Part shown: in pieces, positions 18,075-26,110 of the stretch
How positions within the stretch are numbered: the stretch's first letter is position 1
How the letters are laid out: every line of letters starts with the position of its first letter
Origin: Actinomycetota bacterium
GTDB lineage: Bacteria > Actinomycetota > Acidimicrobiia > Acidimicrobiales > Microtrichaceae
DNA: 64,000 bases
Direction: 5' to 3'
NCBI GenBank assembly: GCA_016703525.1
Contig: JADJBW010000010.1
Span: forward strand, 62,001-126,000
Notes under the pieces: generated by a model
Database searches by the model: none
Told to the model about the DNA's origin: nothing
Seen by the model: the letters and a program-made list of their open reading frames with translations, nothing else
Translations under genes and position numbers: made by a program

Positions 18075-18608
18075 TCAGGACGCGAAATCGTCAGGATTCA
18101 CCGAATCGATGAACTGACGAAACTCCTCGACCACCTCGTCGGACAGTTCCGGGTCGTCGAGATCGGCCTCTGACACCTCGATCACGCCAGCCTCGTCGAT
18201 CACGACGTCTTCCACATAGATCGGGCAGCCGACCCGTGCCGCGAGTGCCAGCGCATCGGAGGGCCGACTCGACACGACGGTCACCTCGTTGCCGGTGCGC
18301 AGGTAGAGCTCGGCGAAGAACGTGGTGTCGACAAGGCTCGTGACCACGACCTGTTCGAGCCGCACGCCGAGTTCGTCGAGCACCGACTCGAACAGGTCGT
18401 GCGTGAGCGGTCGCGGGGTCTCGACGCCCTCCAAGGCGAATGCGATCGCGGTCGCCTCCGGCGCGCCGATGAAGATCGTGAGCACCCGCTGGCGCCCCTC
18501 CCGCTCCCGTAGCACGACGACCGGCGTGTTCGCCGGGACCTCGACTCGGACACCGACCAGATCGACCTCGATCACGCCGAGAGAATAGCGCTGTGCGGTT
18601 GCGCTCAA
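18075..18608 (-). CDS. DUF151 bifunctional nuclease-like protein (Rv1829-type)
   Basis: About 177 residues if translated from TTG 18608, which has AAGGG close upstream and follows the FtsR-like stop by seven bases. GTG 18575 would give 166 residues and matches the family N-terminus better. The core reads RPLTHDLFESVLDELG and SRPSDALALAARVGCPIYV, the DUF151 signature. Plant and bacterial members have reported nuclease activity; the bacterial role is poorly defined. Synteny with Rv1829 is exact. Confidence 0.88.
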   Translation of the reverse strand: MSATAQRYSLGVIEVDLVGVRVEVPANTPVVVLREREGRQRVLTIFIGAPEATAIAFALEGVETPRPLTHDLFESVLDELGVRLEQVVVTSLVDTTFFAELYLRTGNEVTVVSSRPSDALALAARVGCPIYVEDVVIDEAGVIEVSEADLDDPELSDEVVEEFRQFIDSVNPDDFAS

Positions 18609-18615
18609 CGACCCT

Positions 18616-19968
18616 TCATCGGCCGAGATGCGGCCGCAATGCCTGATCGATCAGGGCGCGGTGCAGGTCCTCCCCCGCAGCCGCCAGGTCGATGAGGCTC
18701 GTGCGCGCCCGGTCGAGCGCCGCAGGGTTGCGCTGCTTGAGCATCGGCAGAATGAGCTGCTCGAAGAACCCGGCCTCGCGGTCCGCAGCGTTCTTGAACA
18801 GACGCAGATGGCGGGGCTCCACGCCGCGACCGCCGAAGCGGACGACGGCCCGGGCGACGGCGACCGAGGACCGATCGAACGTCGGCTCGCCGCCGACCAT
18901 CAGCGGTTGCAGCAGCCCGAAGGTCACCATCTCGTCGACCTCGGCGATCGACACGCCGACGAGCTCGGCGATCTCTTCGCGGCCGTAGCGCAGGGTGCCA
19001 TCCTCGCCGTCGTCGGCGGCGGGACCAGCGTTGCGTTCCGGCTCCAGGTCGGATTCGTCGGCAGCGGCGCCCAGGGAGGGGCCCGAGCAGCGGCCTGATC
19101 GCCGAGCGGCCGGGTTGTGGTCGCCGCTGTCGACTCCCTCCGCCTGCCCCGCCGCGGTCGGGGGCTCCTGCAGTGCAGCCAGCCACGACGGCGACTCGCG
19201 CTGGGCCGGCTCGCCGATCCGCTCGACCGACGCGTCGCCAGGACGATCGACGCCCACCGGGGTGCGGTCCGACGCGGCGCCCGCCGACCCGGGATGCGCG
19301 TCCATTCCTGGCGCGTCGGGATTCGAGACGTCGGGATTCGAGACGTCGGGATTTGGAGACGTCGGGACGATGTCAGGGGACTCGGACGATGCCGCGGGTT
19401 CGGACGACGCCGACGCCGACGGTGCCGGCTCGGCGACGTCGCTCGCGGTTGCCTCGATGATCGACGCCCCGGGATCGGGCGTGGCCGTCAGCTGAGCTCG
19501 CGGTGTCGCGGTCGTCGACGATGCCACCAACTCTTCCAACCACGACGGGGGCCGCTCGACCGGTTCGGTCGCAACGGTCCCATCCGTCGCATCGGCGGGA
19601 TCGGTCGGGGCCACTGCGCGAACCGGCGGCGCCGCGGCCGCCACGCCGTCGGACTCGCCCCAGAGACTTGGCTGCGAGGTCACGGGGCCGACCGAGTCGA
19701 GATCGCCCGACTCGAGGCGAGCCTTGATGACCTTGAGCGGCAGGAAGTTGTCGCGCTGCTGGGCGAGTACCCAGCGGAGCCGAGCGATGTCGGCGTCGTA
19801 AAACTTCCGATATCCGGCCGCCGTGCGCTCGGGCACGATCAGCCCCTGCGCCTCCAAGAAGCGGATCTTCGAGATCGTCACGTCGGGGAATTCGGTCTGC
19901 AACAGCGCGAGCACTTCGCCGATGGCGAGATGACCCGGTACGCCGTCGCTCGGCGCTCCGTCACTCAT
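18616..19968 (-). CDS. ftsR: FtsR-like MerR regulator with greatly expanded linker
   Basis: 450 residues, against about 250 in Rv1828 and other FtsR proteins. The N-terminal MerR domain (HLAIGEVLALLQTEFPDVTISKIRFLE with AAGYRKFYDADIARLRWV) and the C-terminal domain (YGREEIAELVGVSIAEVDEM to the end) are conserved. Between them lies about 200 residues of acidic Pro/Ser/Ala-rich sequence with a 15-bp tandem repeat (19314-19366) encoding SNPDV units. FtsR activates ftsZ and division genes in Corynebacterium. The ATG at 19968 overlaps the FHA-protein stop (ATGAGTGA), so translation is coupled. Confidence 0.88.
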   Translation of the reverse strand: MSDGAPSDGVPGHLAIGEVLALLQTEFPDVTISKIRFLEAQGLIVPERTAAGYRKFYDADIARLRWVLAQQRDNFLPLKVIKARLESGDLDSVGPVTSQPSLWGESDGVAAAAPPVRAVAPTDPADATDGTVATEPVERPPSWLEELVASSTTATPRAQLTATPDPGASIIEATASDVAEPAPSASASSEPAASSESPDIVPTSPNPDVSNPDVSNPDAPGMDAHPGSAGAASDRTPVGVDRPGDASVERIGEPAQRESPSWLAALQEPPTAAGQAEGVDSGDHNPAARRSGRCSGPSLGAAADESDLEPERNAGPAADDGEDGTLRYGREEIAELVGVSIAEVDEMVTFGLLQPLMVGGEPTFDRSSVAVARAVVRFGGRGVEPRHLRLFKNAADREAGFFEQLILPMLKQRNPAALDRARTSLIDLAAAGEDLHRALIDQALRPHLGR

Positions 19969-20407
19969 CGGCACCACCGCCGAACACGACCACCAGCTTG
20001 AACTTGCCGACCTGGACTTGATCGCCCTCCGCCAGCGCAGCCGTGTCGACCCGCGATCCGTTGAGGTACGTGCCGTTCAGGGACCCGACGTCGGAGATGG
20101 TCAGCACCGCACCGTCGCGGCGGATCTCCGCGTGGCGGCGCGAGACCGTGACGTCGTCGAGGAAGACCTCGCTCTCGGGATGACGGCCGATGCGGGTGGT
20201 CACGTCGCTCAGAGCGAAACGAGACCCGGCGTTCGCGCCCCGGGTCACCACCACCATCGGCACCTCGTCGGGTGTCGGCACCGACACGACCGGATGCGAC
20301 GCCGTGTGATCGGCGTCGTGGCGGTCGAGTGGGCCTCCGCACACCGAACAGAAGTTGGCGTCGTTGGCGTTGGTGCTTCCGCACTGGGCGCAGGTCGTCG
20401 ACCCCAT
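19961..20407 (-). CDS. garA: Zinc-ribbon plus FHA domain protein in the GarA position
   Basis: 148 residues. Residues 1-30 form a CxxC...CxxC zinc ribbon (CAQCGSTNANDANFCSVCGG). Residues 55-145 are a forkhead-associated domain with RIGRHPESEVFLDD, VSRRHAEI and SLNGTYLNG, which bind phosphothreonine. In mycobacteria the protein at this position, GarA, controls 2-oxoglutarate metabolism and is switched by phosphorylation of an N-terminal ETTS motif. That motif is absent here and a zinc ribbon takes its place. Gene order supports orthology; the control mechanism must differ. Confidence 0.85.
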   Translation of the reverse strand: MGSTTCAQCGSTNANDANFCSVCGGPLDRHDADHTASHPVVSVPTPDEVPMVVVTRGANAGSRFALSDVTTRIGRHPESEVFLDDVTVSRRHAEIRRDGAVLTISDVGSLNGTYLNGSRVDTAALAEGDQVQVGKFKLVVVFGGGADE

Positions 20408-20411
20408 GGCG

Positions 20412-20792
20412 TCAGTCGCCGATGAGTGCCCGGTAGCCCGCCGCGTCCAGGAGCTCGTCGAGTTGGGCGGGGTCCGCCACCTCGATCACGCAGATCCATC
20501 CCTCGCCGTAGGGATCGCTGTTCAGGAGTTCGGCGCTGTCACCCAGCGCCGCATTGACCTGGGTGATCGCGCCGCCGATCGGAGCGAAGATCTCCGAGAC
20601 CGACTTGGTCGACTCGACCTCGCTGAACGCCTCGCTCGCCTCGACGACCCGGCCGACATCGGGCAGGTCGACGAAAACGACGTCGCCCAGATTGTCCTGG
20701 GCGAAGTCGGTGATACCGATCCGTGCCGCGGATCCCTCGACTCGCACCCATTCGTGGTCGCGGGAGTACCGCAGATCCTCGGGGATATTCAT
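20412..20792 (-). CDS. gcvH: Glycine cleavage system H protein
   Basis: 126 residues. The lipoyl-attachment Lys sits in FSEVESTKSVSEIFAPIGG, and YSRDHEWVRVEG is the typical N-terminus. It carries the aminomethyl intermediate between the P, T and L proteins. ATG 20792 was chosen because TAGGG lies eight to nine bases upstream; a GTG nine bases earlier is also open. It heads the FHA/FtsR/DUF151/MerR run, with four bases to the FHA gene. Confidence 0.95.
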   Translation of the reverse strand: MNIPEDLRYSRDHEWVRVEGSAARIGITDFAQDNLGDVVFVDLPDVGRVVEASEAFSEVESTKSVSEIFAPIGGAITQVNAALGDSAELLNSDPYGEGWICVIEVADPAQLDELLDAAGYRALIGD

Positions 20793-20802
20793 GCCGGGCA
20801 CC

Positions 20803-21453
20803 CTACCGGATGGCCGACGCCTCGGAGCGGCCTTCAGCCAGGGCTTCGCGTCCTCGAACGAGGTACTGCCCGAACGCGATCATCGAGAACACCAGCCCGG
20901 GAATGGCGAGCAGATACGCGAACACGCGCCAGCCCGTCTGCACCGCCGGACGGAACGTCGACTCGCCGGCCAACAGGAATGCAGGAAAGGCCCCCATGTT
21001 GGCGAACGCGCCACATTTGCCGATCCACGTGACATCCATCCGCTTCGCTCCCAGTGCGGTGATGGCGATCACGAAGACCGACAGGATGACCTCGCGCACG
21101 AGCACTGTCCACGAGAACCACCCGGGCGCCGCCCCAACTGCGATCACCGAGACGATGCCGACCACGAGCAGGAGACGGTCGACGGTGGGGTCGTACATCT
21201 TCCCGAAGTTCGAGGTCTGATTGAACCGGCGTGCGACGTACCCGTCGACCCAGTCGGTCGAGCCGAGCAGGCCGAGCGTGAAACCCGCCCATCCCCAACT
21301 GTCGCGCCCGAACAGCAGCCACAGGAACAGCGGGATGCACAGGGCACGAACCGTCGTGATCGCGTTGGGGAGCGTCACCAGCCGGTCGACCGACATCTCG
21401 CCAAGCCCCTCTTCGGTCGGCTTGTGGATCAGCTGGTGTTTGGGGGCCGCCAC
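20803..21453 (-). CDS. pgsA: CDP-alcohol phosphatidyltransferase (PgsA-like)
   Basis: About 216 residues from GTG 21453; ATG 21396 (SVDRLVTLPN start) gives 197 and is an equal candidate. The catalytic signature DxxDGxxAR-x8-GxxxDxxxD is complete (DWVDGYVARR then FGKMYDPTVD). Several hydrophobic helices follow. It joins a CDP-diacylglycerol to an alcohol such as glycerol-3-phosphate at the membrane; the exact lipid (PG-phosphate, cardiolipin or phosphoinositol) is not resolved by sequence. It is divergent from the HIT gene. Confidence 0.85.
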   Translation of the reverse strand: MAAPKHQLIHKPTEEGLGEMSVDRLVTLPNAITTVRALCIPLFLWLLFGRDSWGWAGFTLGLLGSTDWVDGYVARRFNQTSNFGKMYDPTVDRLLLVVGIVSVIAVGAAPGWFSWTVLVREVILSVFVIAITALGAKRMDVTWIGKCGAFANMGAFPAFLLAGESTFRPAVQTGWRVFAYLLAIPGLVFSMIAFGQYLVRGREALAEGRSEASAIR

Positions 21454-21493
21454 TCCGGTCAGCGTAGCGGTGGTGTCGGGTAGCGTCCCGGCC

Positions 21494-21916
21494 ATGAGCG
21501 GTTCGGTGTTCACCAAGATCATCACGGGCGAGTTCCCCGGCAGATTCGTGTGGCGCGACGACGACGTCGTGGCGTTTCTCACGATCGCCCCGATCCGTCC
21601 GGGCCACGTGCTGGTGGTGCCGGTGCGGGAGGTCGACAAGTGGACCGATCTCGACCCGAGCACGTGGGCCCGGCTGAACGAGGTTGCGCTCCACATCGGG
21701 CGTGCGCTCGAGTCGAGCTTCGCGTGCGAGCGGGTCGGCACGATCATCGCCGGGCTCGAGGTGCCGCATTGTCACATGCACCTGATTCCCATCGACACCA
21801 TGGCCGACCTCGACTTCGCCAAGGCCGACGCGTCGGCGTCCGCCGAGGCGCTCGATGAGTCGGCCGATCGAATCCGCGGTGCGCTGCGCGCGGCGGGGCA
21901 CACCGCGGCCGGCTGA
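21494..21916 (+). CDS. HIT-family nucleotide hydrolase/transferase
   Basis: 140 residues. The histidine-triad motif VPHCHMHLIP and the N-terminal FTKIITGEFPGR are typical HIT/HINT features. Members hydrolyse AMP- or nucleoside-phosphoramidates; the cellular substrate is unknown. The ATG at 21494 was chosen by the family N-terminus. It ends two bases from the convergent YedK-like gene, leaving no room for a separate terminator. Confidence 0.93.
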   Translation: MSGSVFTKIITGEFPGRFVWRDDDVVAFLTIAPIRPGHVLVVPVREVDKWTDLDPSTWARLNEVALHIGRALESSFACERVGTIIAGLEVPHCHMHLIPIDTMADLDFAKADASASAEALDESADRIRGALRAAGHTAAG

Positions 21917-21918
21917 GT

Positions 21919-22650
21919 TCAGAACAGCGTGCCCTGCTCGGCGTCGGGATCGGGAAGCTCGTCGGGCGCGGGAAGGTCGGCGATCAACGCGGGCCCATCG
22001 TTGCGCACGTTGTTCACCAGCGCGGCGACGGGCCGGATCACGGTGAGTTCGGGTGCCGCGGGCACGAGCAGATCGCCGACGTCGCGTGTGTCGGTGTGCG
22101 TCGGGTCAAGCCAGCGCTCCCATGACTCGGGGGCGAGAACGACCGGCATGCGGTCGTGGATGGTCGCCATCGCCTCGTTCGGCTCGGTCGTGATGATCGT
22201 CGCCGATCGGATCGACACCTGCTCGCCGCCCATCGGGCCGCTCCACCGGCTCCACAACCCCGCGAAGGCATAGGGCGAGCCGTCGGGGCGAGTGATGTAG
22301 TGCGGCACGCGGGCACGACGTCCGGGCGTGGTTGCCCACTCGTAGAACCCGTCGGCGACCACGATGCAGCGGCGGCGCTCGAACGATCGACGAAAGGCGT
22401 TGGACGACGCAAGCCCCTCGGCGCGGGCGTTGATCATGCGGACACCGATCGAGGCGTTGTTCGCCCAGGGAGGGATCAGGCCCCACCGGAACCGGTCGAG
22501 TTCGCGGCGACCTTCCCGCACCAGTACCCCGGCGATGTCGTCGGTGGGAGCGACGTTGTACCTCGGTCCCGTCGGGGCGTCGCCCAGCACCGCATCGAAG
22601 TACGCGGCCACGACCTCGGGCGGCGAGGCCAGCACAAACCGTCCACACAT
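21919..22650 (-). CDS. SOS response-associated peptidase (YedK/HMCES family)
   Basis: 243 residues starting MCGRFVLA; after Met removal Cys2 is the catalytic residue that crosslinks to abasic sites. RYNVAPTDD, WGLIPPWA, NARAEG with the conserved Asn-Arg-Glu, ADGFYEW and HDRMPVVL complete the family pattern. These proteins form a protective thiazolidine crosslink with abasic sites in single-stranded DNA. ATG 22650 must be the start, because Cys has to be residue 2. Confidence 0.95.
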   Translation of the reverse strand: MCGRFVLASPPEVVAAYFDAVLGDAPTGPRYNVAPTDDIAGVLVREGRRELDRFRWGLIPPWANNASIGVRMINARAEGLASSNAFRRSFERRRCIVVADGFYEWATTPGRRARVPHYITRPDGSPYAFAGLWSRWSGPMGGEQVSIRSATIITTEPNEAMATIHDRMPVVLAPESWERWLDPTHTDTRDVGDLLVPAAPELTVIRPVAALVNNVRNDGPALIADLPAPDELPDPDAEQGTLF

Positions 22651-22677
22651 CGCGACGAGCGTAGGATGCCCCCTTCG

Positions 22678-23862
22678 ATGGACGCACCCAACGAGACAAC
22701 GACGGCCGATCGGCGCCGCAGCCCTGTCGTCTCGATCATCTCGCCGACCTACAACGAGGCCCTCAACGTCGGCCCGCTCATCGACGGCCTCCACGCAGCG
22801 CTGGTCGACGTGGCGCACGAGGTGATCATCGTCGACGACGATTCACCCGATGGGACGTGGGAGATCGTCGAGGCCCTCGCTGCGACCGACGACCGGGTGA
22901 GGGTGATCCGGCGCTTCGGCGAGTCCGGGCTCAGCTCGGCGGTGCTGGCCGGCATGGAGGTCGCGACTGGGAGCGTGCTCGCGGTGATCGATGCCGACGG
23001 GCAGCACGACGAGGCCGCGCTGCCCGAGATGGTGCGGCGAATCGAGCACGGCGAGGCCGACGTGGTGGTCGGCACCCGAGGCGCGGAGGGCGGCTCGTAC
23101 GGCGAGTTCTCGCTGGGGCGCCGGATCGTGTCGGGCGTCGCCGCTCTCCTCGCCAAGCTGTTCCTGCGCGTCCCGGTGTCGGACCCGATGTCGGGGTTCT
23201 TCGCGATCTCTCGCGACACCTACCGCCGCATCGGCCCCACCATCAACCCGCAAGGGTTCAAGATCCTGCTGGAGTTCATCGGTCGCCGGGGCGACCTTCG
23301 GGTCGACGAGGTCGGCTACCGCTTCCGCAATCGCGTCCACGGTGAGACCAAGATGAGCCCGTCGGTCATCCGCTCGTATCTGCTCGCCGTCGCCGAGTTG
23401 CGGCTCGGGCGCCAGATCAAGGGCCAGCTCTTCCTGTACGCGGTCGTCGGCGTCTGCGGGTTCTTCGTCAACCTCGGGGTCTTCGGGCTGTTCGAACTGC
23501 TCGGCACCGGTGCGATCGATGTCGGCCTTGCCGAACCGGTGCGCTGGTCGCTGCTCGCCGGCATCCAGGCGTCGATCATCTCGAACTTCGTGCTGAACAA
23601 CTACTTCGTGTTCTGGGAGCGGCGGTTCCGACGGCGCCAACTGGCGCAGGGGCTCGTCGTGTTCGAGTTGGTGTCGATCCTCGGCGTGTTCATCCACGTC
23701 GCGATGTTCCAATTCCTGCAACAACAGCGCCTCGGCGAGTCCGTGGTCGGCGCCGAGGCGGCGCGGCTCGCGCACGAGGCGATCGGATTCGCGGTCGCGT
23801 TCGTGAGCAACTACTACCTGAACGTCAACTACACCTGGCGCCGGCGGGCGACCGTCGCCTGA
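22678..23862 (+). CDS. Glycosyltransferase 2 fused to GtrA-like membrane domain
   Basis: 394 residues. The first 240 form a DPM1-like GT-A domain: SIISPTYNEALNV, VDDDSPDGT, the DxD-like IDADGQHDE, TRGAEGG and SDPMSGFF. The C-terminal 130 residues have four hydrophobic segments and the GtrA pattern (FVNLGVFGLFELLG, SNFVLNNYFVFWERR, NYYLNVNYTWRRR). It probably makes polyprenyl-phosphate-linked mannose or glucose and helps flip it across the membrane. ATG 22666 would add four residues. It is divergent from the YedK-like gene. Confidence 0.9.
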   Translation: MDAPNETTTADRRRSPVVSIISPTYNEALNVGPLIDGLHAALVDVAHEVIIVDDDSPDGTWEIVEALAATDDRVRVIRRFGESGLSSAVLAGMEVATGSVLAVIDADGQHDEAALPEMVRRIEHGEADVVVGTRGAEGGSYGEFSLGRRIVSGVAALLAKLFLRVPVSDPMSGFFAISRDTYRRIGPTINPQGFKILLEFIGRRGDLRVDEVGYRFRNRVHGETKMSPSVIRSYLLAVAELRLGRQIKGQLFLYAVVGVCGFFVNLGVFGLFELLGTGAIDVGLAEPVRWSLLAGIQASIISNFVLNNYFVFWERRFRRRQLAQGLVVFELVSILGVFIHVAMFQFLQQQRLGESVVGAEAARLAHEAIGFAVAFVSNYYLNVNYTWRRRATVA

Positions 23863-23942
23863 GCGGGCCGTTCGGGCGGCGCCGCCTGCGCGCCGCCGCC
23901 ACGCCGCCGCCGCGCCGCCTGCGCGCCGCCTGCCGCGGCCGC

Positions 23943-25667
23943 TCAGCTGGGTCGGCGCTCGCGGCGCACGGCCGGCGTGCGGCCCTTCACGCCGCTGCGG
24001 CCCAGCGCCTTCACCACCGCGTCGGCCGATGCCGACGGCACCTCCACGAGGGCGAAATGCTCGGCGATGTCGATCGCGCCGATCTGGCGACCCACCAAGT
24101 CGGTCTCGCCACAGATCGAACCGACCAGGTCGCCGGCGCGGATGCCCTGACGGCGGCCGGCGCCGATGAACAGCCGGGCATAGCCAGACTCGACGGGCTT
24201 GTCCGACAGGCGCACGCGCTGCCCGGTCTTGGGCAGCCGCTCGGGACCGTTCGCCCGGCGCTTGTCGCCCGGCCCCCGGGTCATCGGCCGATCGTGGCTG
24301 CGCGCCGGCCCGCGGTCGCGCTTGGGTCGACCGAGCTCCAGTTGCGGGATCTCGACCTGTTCGTCGTCCTCGCCGGCAGCGGCCAGGTGCGCGAGGCGAA
24401 GCGCCGCTGCGGCGACGGCGCGCACGTCGTGGTGCTCGGTGAGCTCGTCGACGAGCTCCGCGAACCGTTCCAGCTCGTCGTGGGCGTTGAGCGACGTGCG
24501 AAGTGCCGCGGCGGTGAGTGCGAGCCGACGGCTCCGGAGTTCGGCGACCGTCGGGATCGGCGCTACGTCGAGTTGGCGTTTGATGGCCCGCTCGATGTTC
24601 GCGATCAGACGGTCCTGGCGCGGCTCCACCAGGGTGATGGCCACGCCCGTGCGGCCGGCGCGACCGACACGGCCGATGCGGTGCACGTACGTCTCGGGTG
24701 AGGCGGGCACGTCGAAGTTGACCACGTGGGTCAGCCGGTCGATGTCGAGCCCGCGTGCCGCAACATCGGTCGCGATCATCAGGTCGGCGAGCCCCGAGCG
24801 CACCCGCCCGAGCACGCGCTCTCGCTGCTGCTGGTCCATGCCGCCGTGGAGCGCCTCGGCGCGGTAGCCGCGCCCGTTGAGCGTCTCGGTGAGCTCGTCG
24901 ACCTCCAGTCGCGTACGGCAGAACACGATCGCCGACTCGGGTGCCTCCACATCGAGGATGCGACCGAGTGCGGATGCCTTGTGGCTTCGGGGCACCACGT
25001 AGGCGACCTGGCGCACCCGCGCCGACTCCTCGGCAGAGCGCTCGGCCCGAATGCTGACGGTGACCGGGTCGGTCAGGTGCTGGCGGGCCAACCCGCCGAT
25101 GCGAGGCGGGAGCGTCGCCGAGAACAGCACGGTCTGGCGCGTCGACGGCGTCGCGTCGAGCAGGCGCTGGAGATCCTCGGCGAAGCCCATGTCGAGCATC
25201 TCGTCGGCCTCGTCGAGCACCACGATCTCGATGCCCTGCAGGTCGAGGCTGCCGCGCGCCACGTGGTCGACGGCGCGGCCCGGCGTGGCGACCACGATGT
25301 CGGTCCCTGAGCGCAACGCACCGAGCTGGCGACCCATGGGCTGGCCGCCACAGATCGGCAGGACGCGCAGGCCGGTCGATCGTCCGTAGCGATGGATCGC
25401 CTCGGACACCTGCATCGCCAGCTCGCGGGTCGGGGCCAGAATGAGCGCTCGCGGTGCGGTGGATTCACCACGCGACCCGAGGCGCTCCAGGATCGGCAGC
25501 GCGAACGCGGCTGTCTTGCCGGTGCCGGTGGCGGCTTGGCCCAACAGGTCGCGGCCGGCGATGAGCGCCGGGATGGTCTCGGCCTGAATCGGCGTCGGCT
25601 CTTCGTAGCCGAGGGCGGTGAGAACGGCGAGGAGATCCTCGTGGAGCCCGAGCTCCGCGAAGTTCAC
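23943..25667 (-). CDS. deaD: DEAD-box RNA helicase with DbpA-like RNA-binding domain
   Basis: 574 residues. Motifs in order: GYEEPTPIQAE (Q motif), AATGTGKT, PTRELA, TPGR, DEAD, SAT, the helicase C motifs VFCRTR, ATDVAARGLD and HRIGRVGRAG. After a basic linker the last 80 residues resemble the DbpA/CsdA RNA-binding domain (ARLFIGAGRRQGIRAGDLVGSI). It unwinds structured RNA, probably rRNA or mRNA. The GTG start overlaps the stop of the B12-binding subunit gene (GTGA). Confidence 0.94.
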   Translation of the reverse strand: MNFAELGLHEDLLAVLTALGYEEPTPIQAETIPALIAGRDLLGQAATGTGKTAAFALPILERLGSRGESTAPRALILAPTRELAMQVSEAIHRYGRSTGLRVLPICGGQPMGRQLGALRSGTDIVVATPGRAVDHVARGSLDLQGIEIVVLDEADEMLDMGFAEDLQRLLDATPSTRQTVLFSATLPPRIGGLARQHLTDPVTVSIRAERSAEESARVRQVAYVVPRSHKASALGRILDVEAPESAIVFCRTRLEVDELTETLNGRGYRAEALHGGMDQQQRERVLGRVRSGLADLMIATDVAARGLDIDRLTHVVNFDVPASPETYVHRIGRVGRAGRTGVAITLVEPRQDRLIANIERAIKRQLDVAPIPTVAELRSRRLALTAAALRTSLNAHDELERFAELVDELTEHHDVRAVAAAALRLAHLAAAGEDDEQVEIPQLELGRPKRDRGPARSHDRPMTRGPGDKRRANGPERLPKTGQRVRLSDKPVESGYARLFIGAGRRQGIRAGDLVGSICGETDLVGRQIGAIDIAEHFALVEVPSASADAVVKALGRSGVKGRTPAVRRERRPS

Positions 25668-26110
25668 TGGCCGGCCGCGCTGTGTCGGGCGCGCGATGCG
25701 ACGGCATCGTCCATCACGGCGACGATCTCGTCGACCGCAGCGCCGGGCGCCAACACGGCCCGCACGCCGGCCTCGCCGAGCACCGGTACGTCACGTTCGG
25801 GGATGATCCCGCCGACCACGACGGGAATGTCGGATCCCTCCGATCGAAGGCGCTCCAACACCGGGGGAACCAACGCGAGGTGCGCCCCGGACAACATCGA
25901 CAACCCAATCACATCCACGTCCTCGTCGATCGCCGCAGCGACGACCCGTTCGGGGGTCTGGCGAAGACCCGTATAGATCACTTCGAAACCCGCATCGCGC
26001 AGCAGCCGGGCCACCACGCGAACGCCACGGTCATGGCCGTCGAGCCCGAGCTTCGCAACCAGCACTCTGCCGCGTGGTTCGCCGGTCAGATTCTCGCCGT
26101 CTCGTTCCAC
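25664..26110 (-). CDS. icmB: B12-binding small subunit of acyl-CoA mutase (IcmB-type)
   Basis: 148 residues. It is the cobalamin-binding Rossmann domain with the base-off signature LDGHDRG (DxHxxG), GLSMLSGAH (SxL) and VVVGGIIPE (GG). It holds adenosylcobalamin for the large subunit encoded immediately upstream; the genes overlap by 25 bases. Separate small subunits of this length are typical of isobutyryl-CoA mutase and archaeal-type methylmalonyl-CoA mutase. Confidence 0.93.
   Translation of the reverse strand: MERDGENLTGEPRGRVLVAKLGLDGHDRGVRVVARLLRDAGFEVIYTGLRQTPERVVAAAIDEDVDVIGLSMLSGAHLALVPPVLERLRSEGSDIPVVVGGIIPERDVPVLGEAGVRAVLAPGAAVDEIVAVMDDAVASRARHSAAGQ

Noticed and set aside
23863..23942. 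Terminator between the GT2-GtrA and helicase genes
   Set aside because: The gap is an extreme GCCGCC-rich repeat with many weak pairings but no defined stem-loop.
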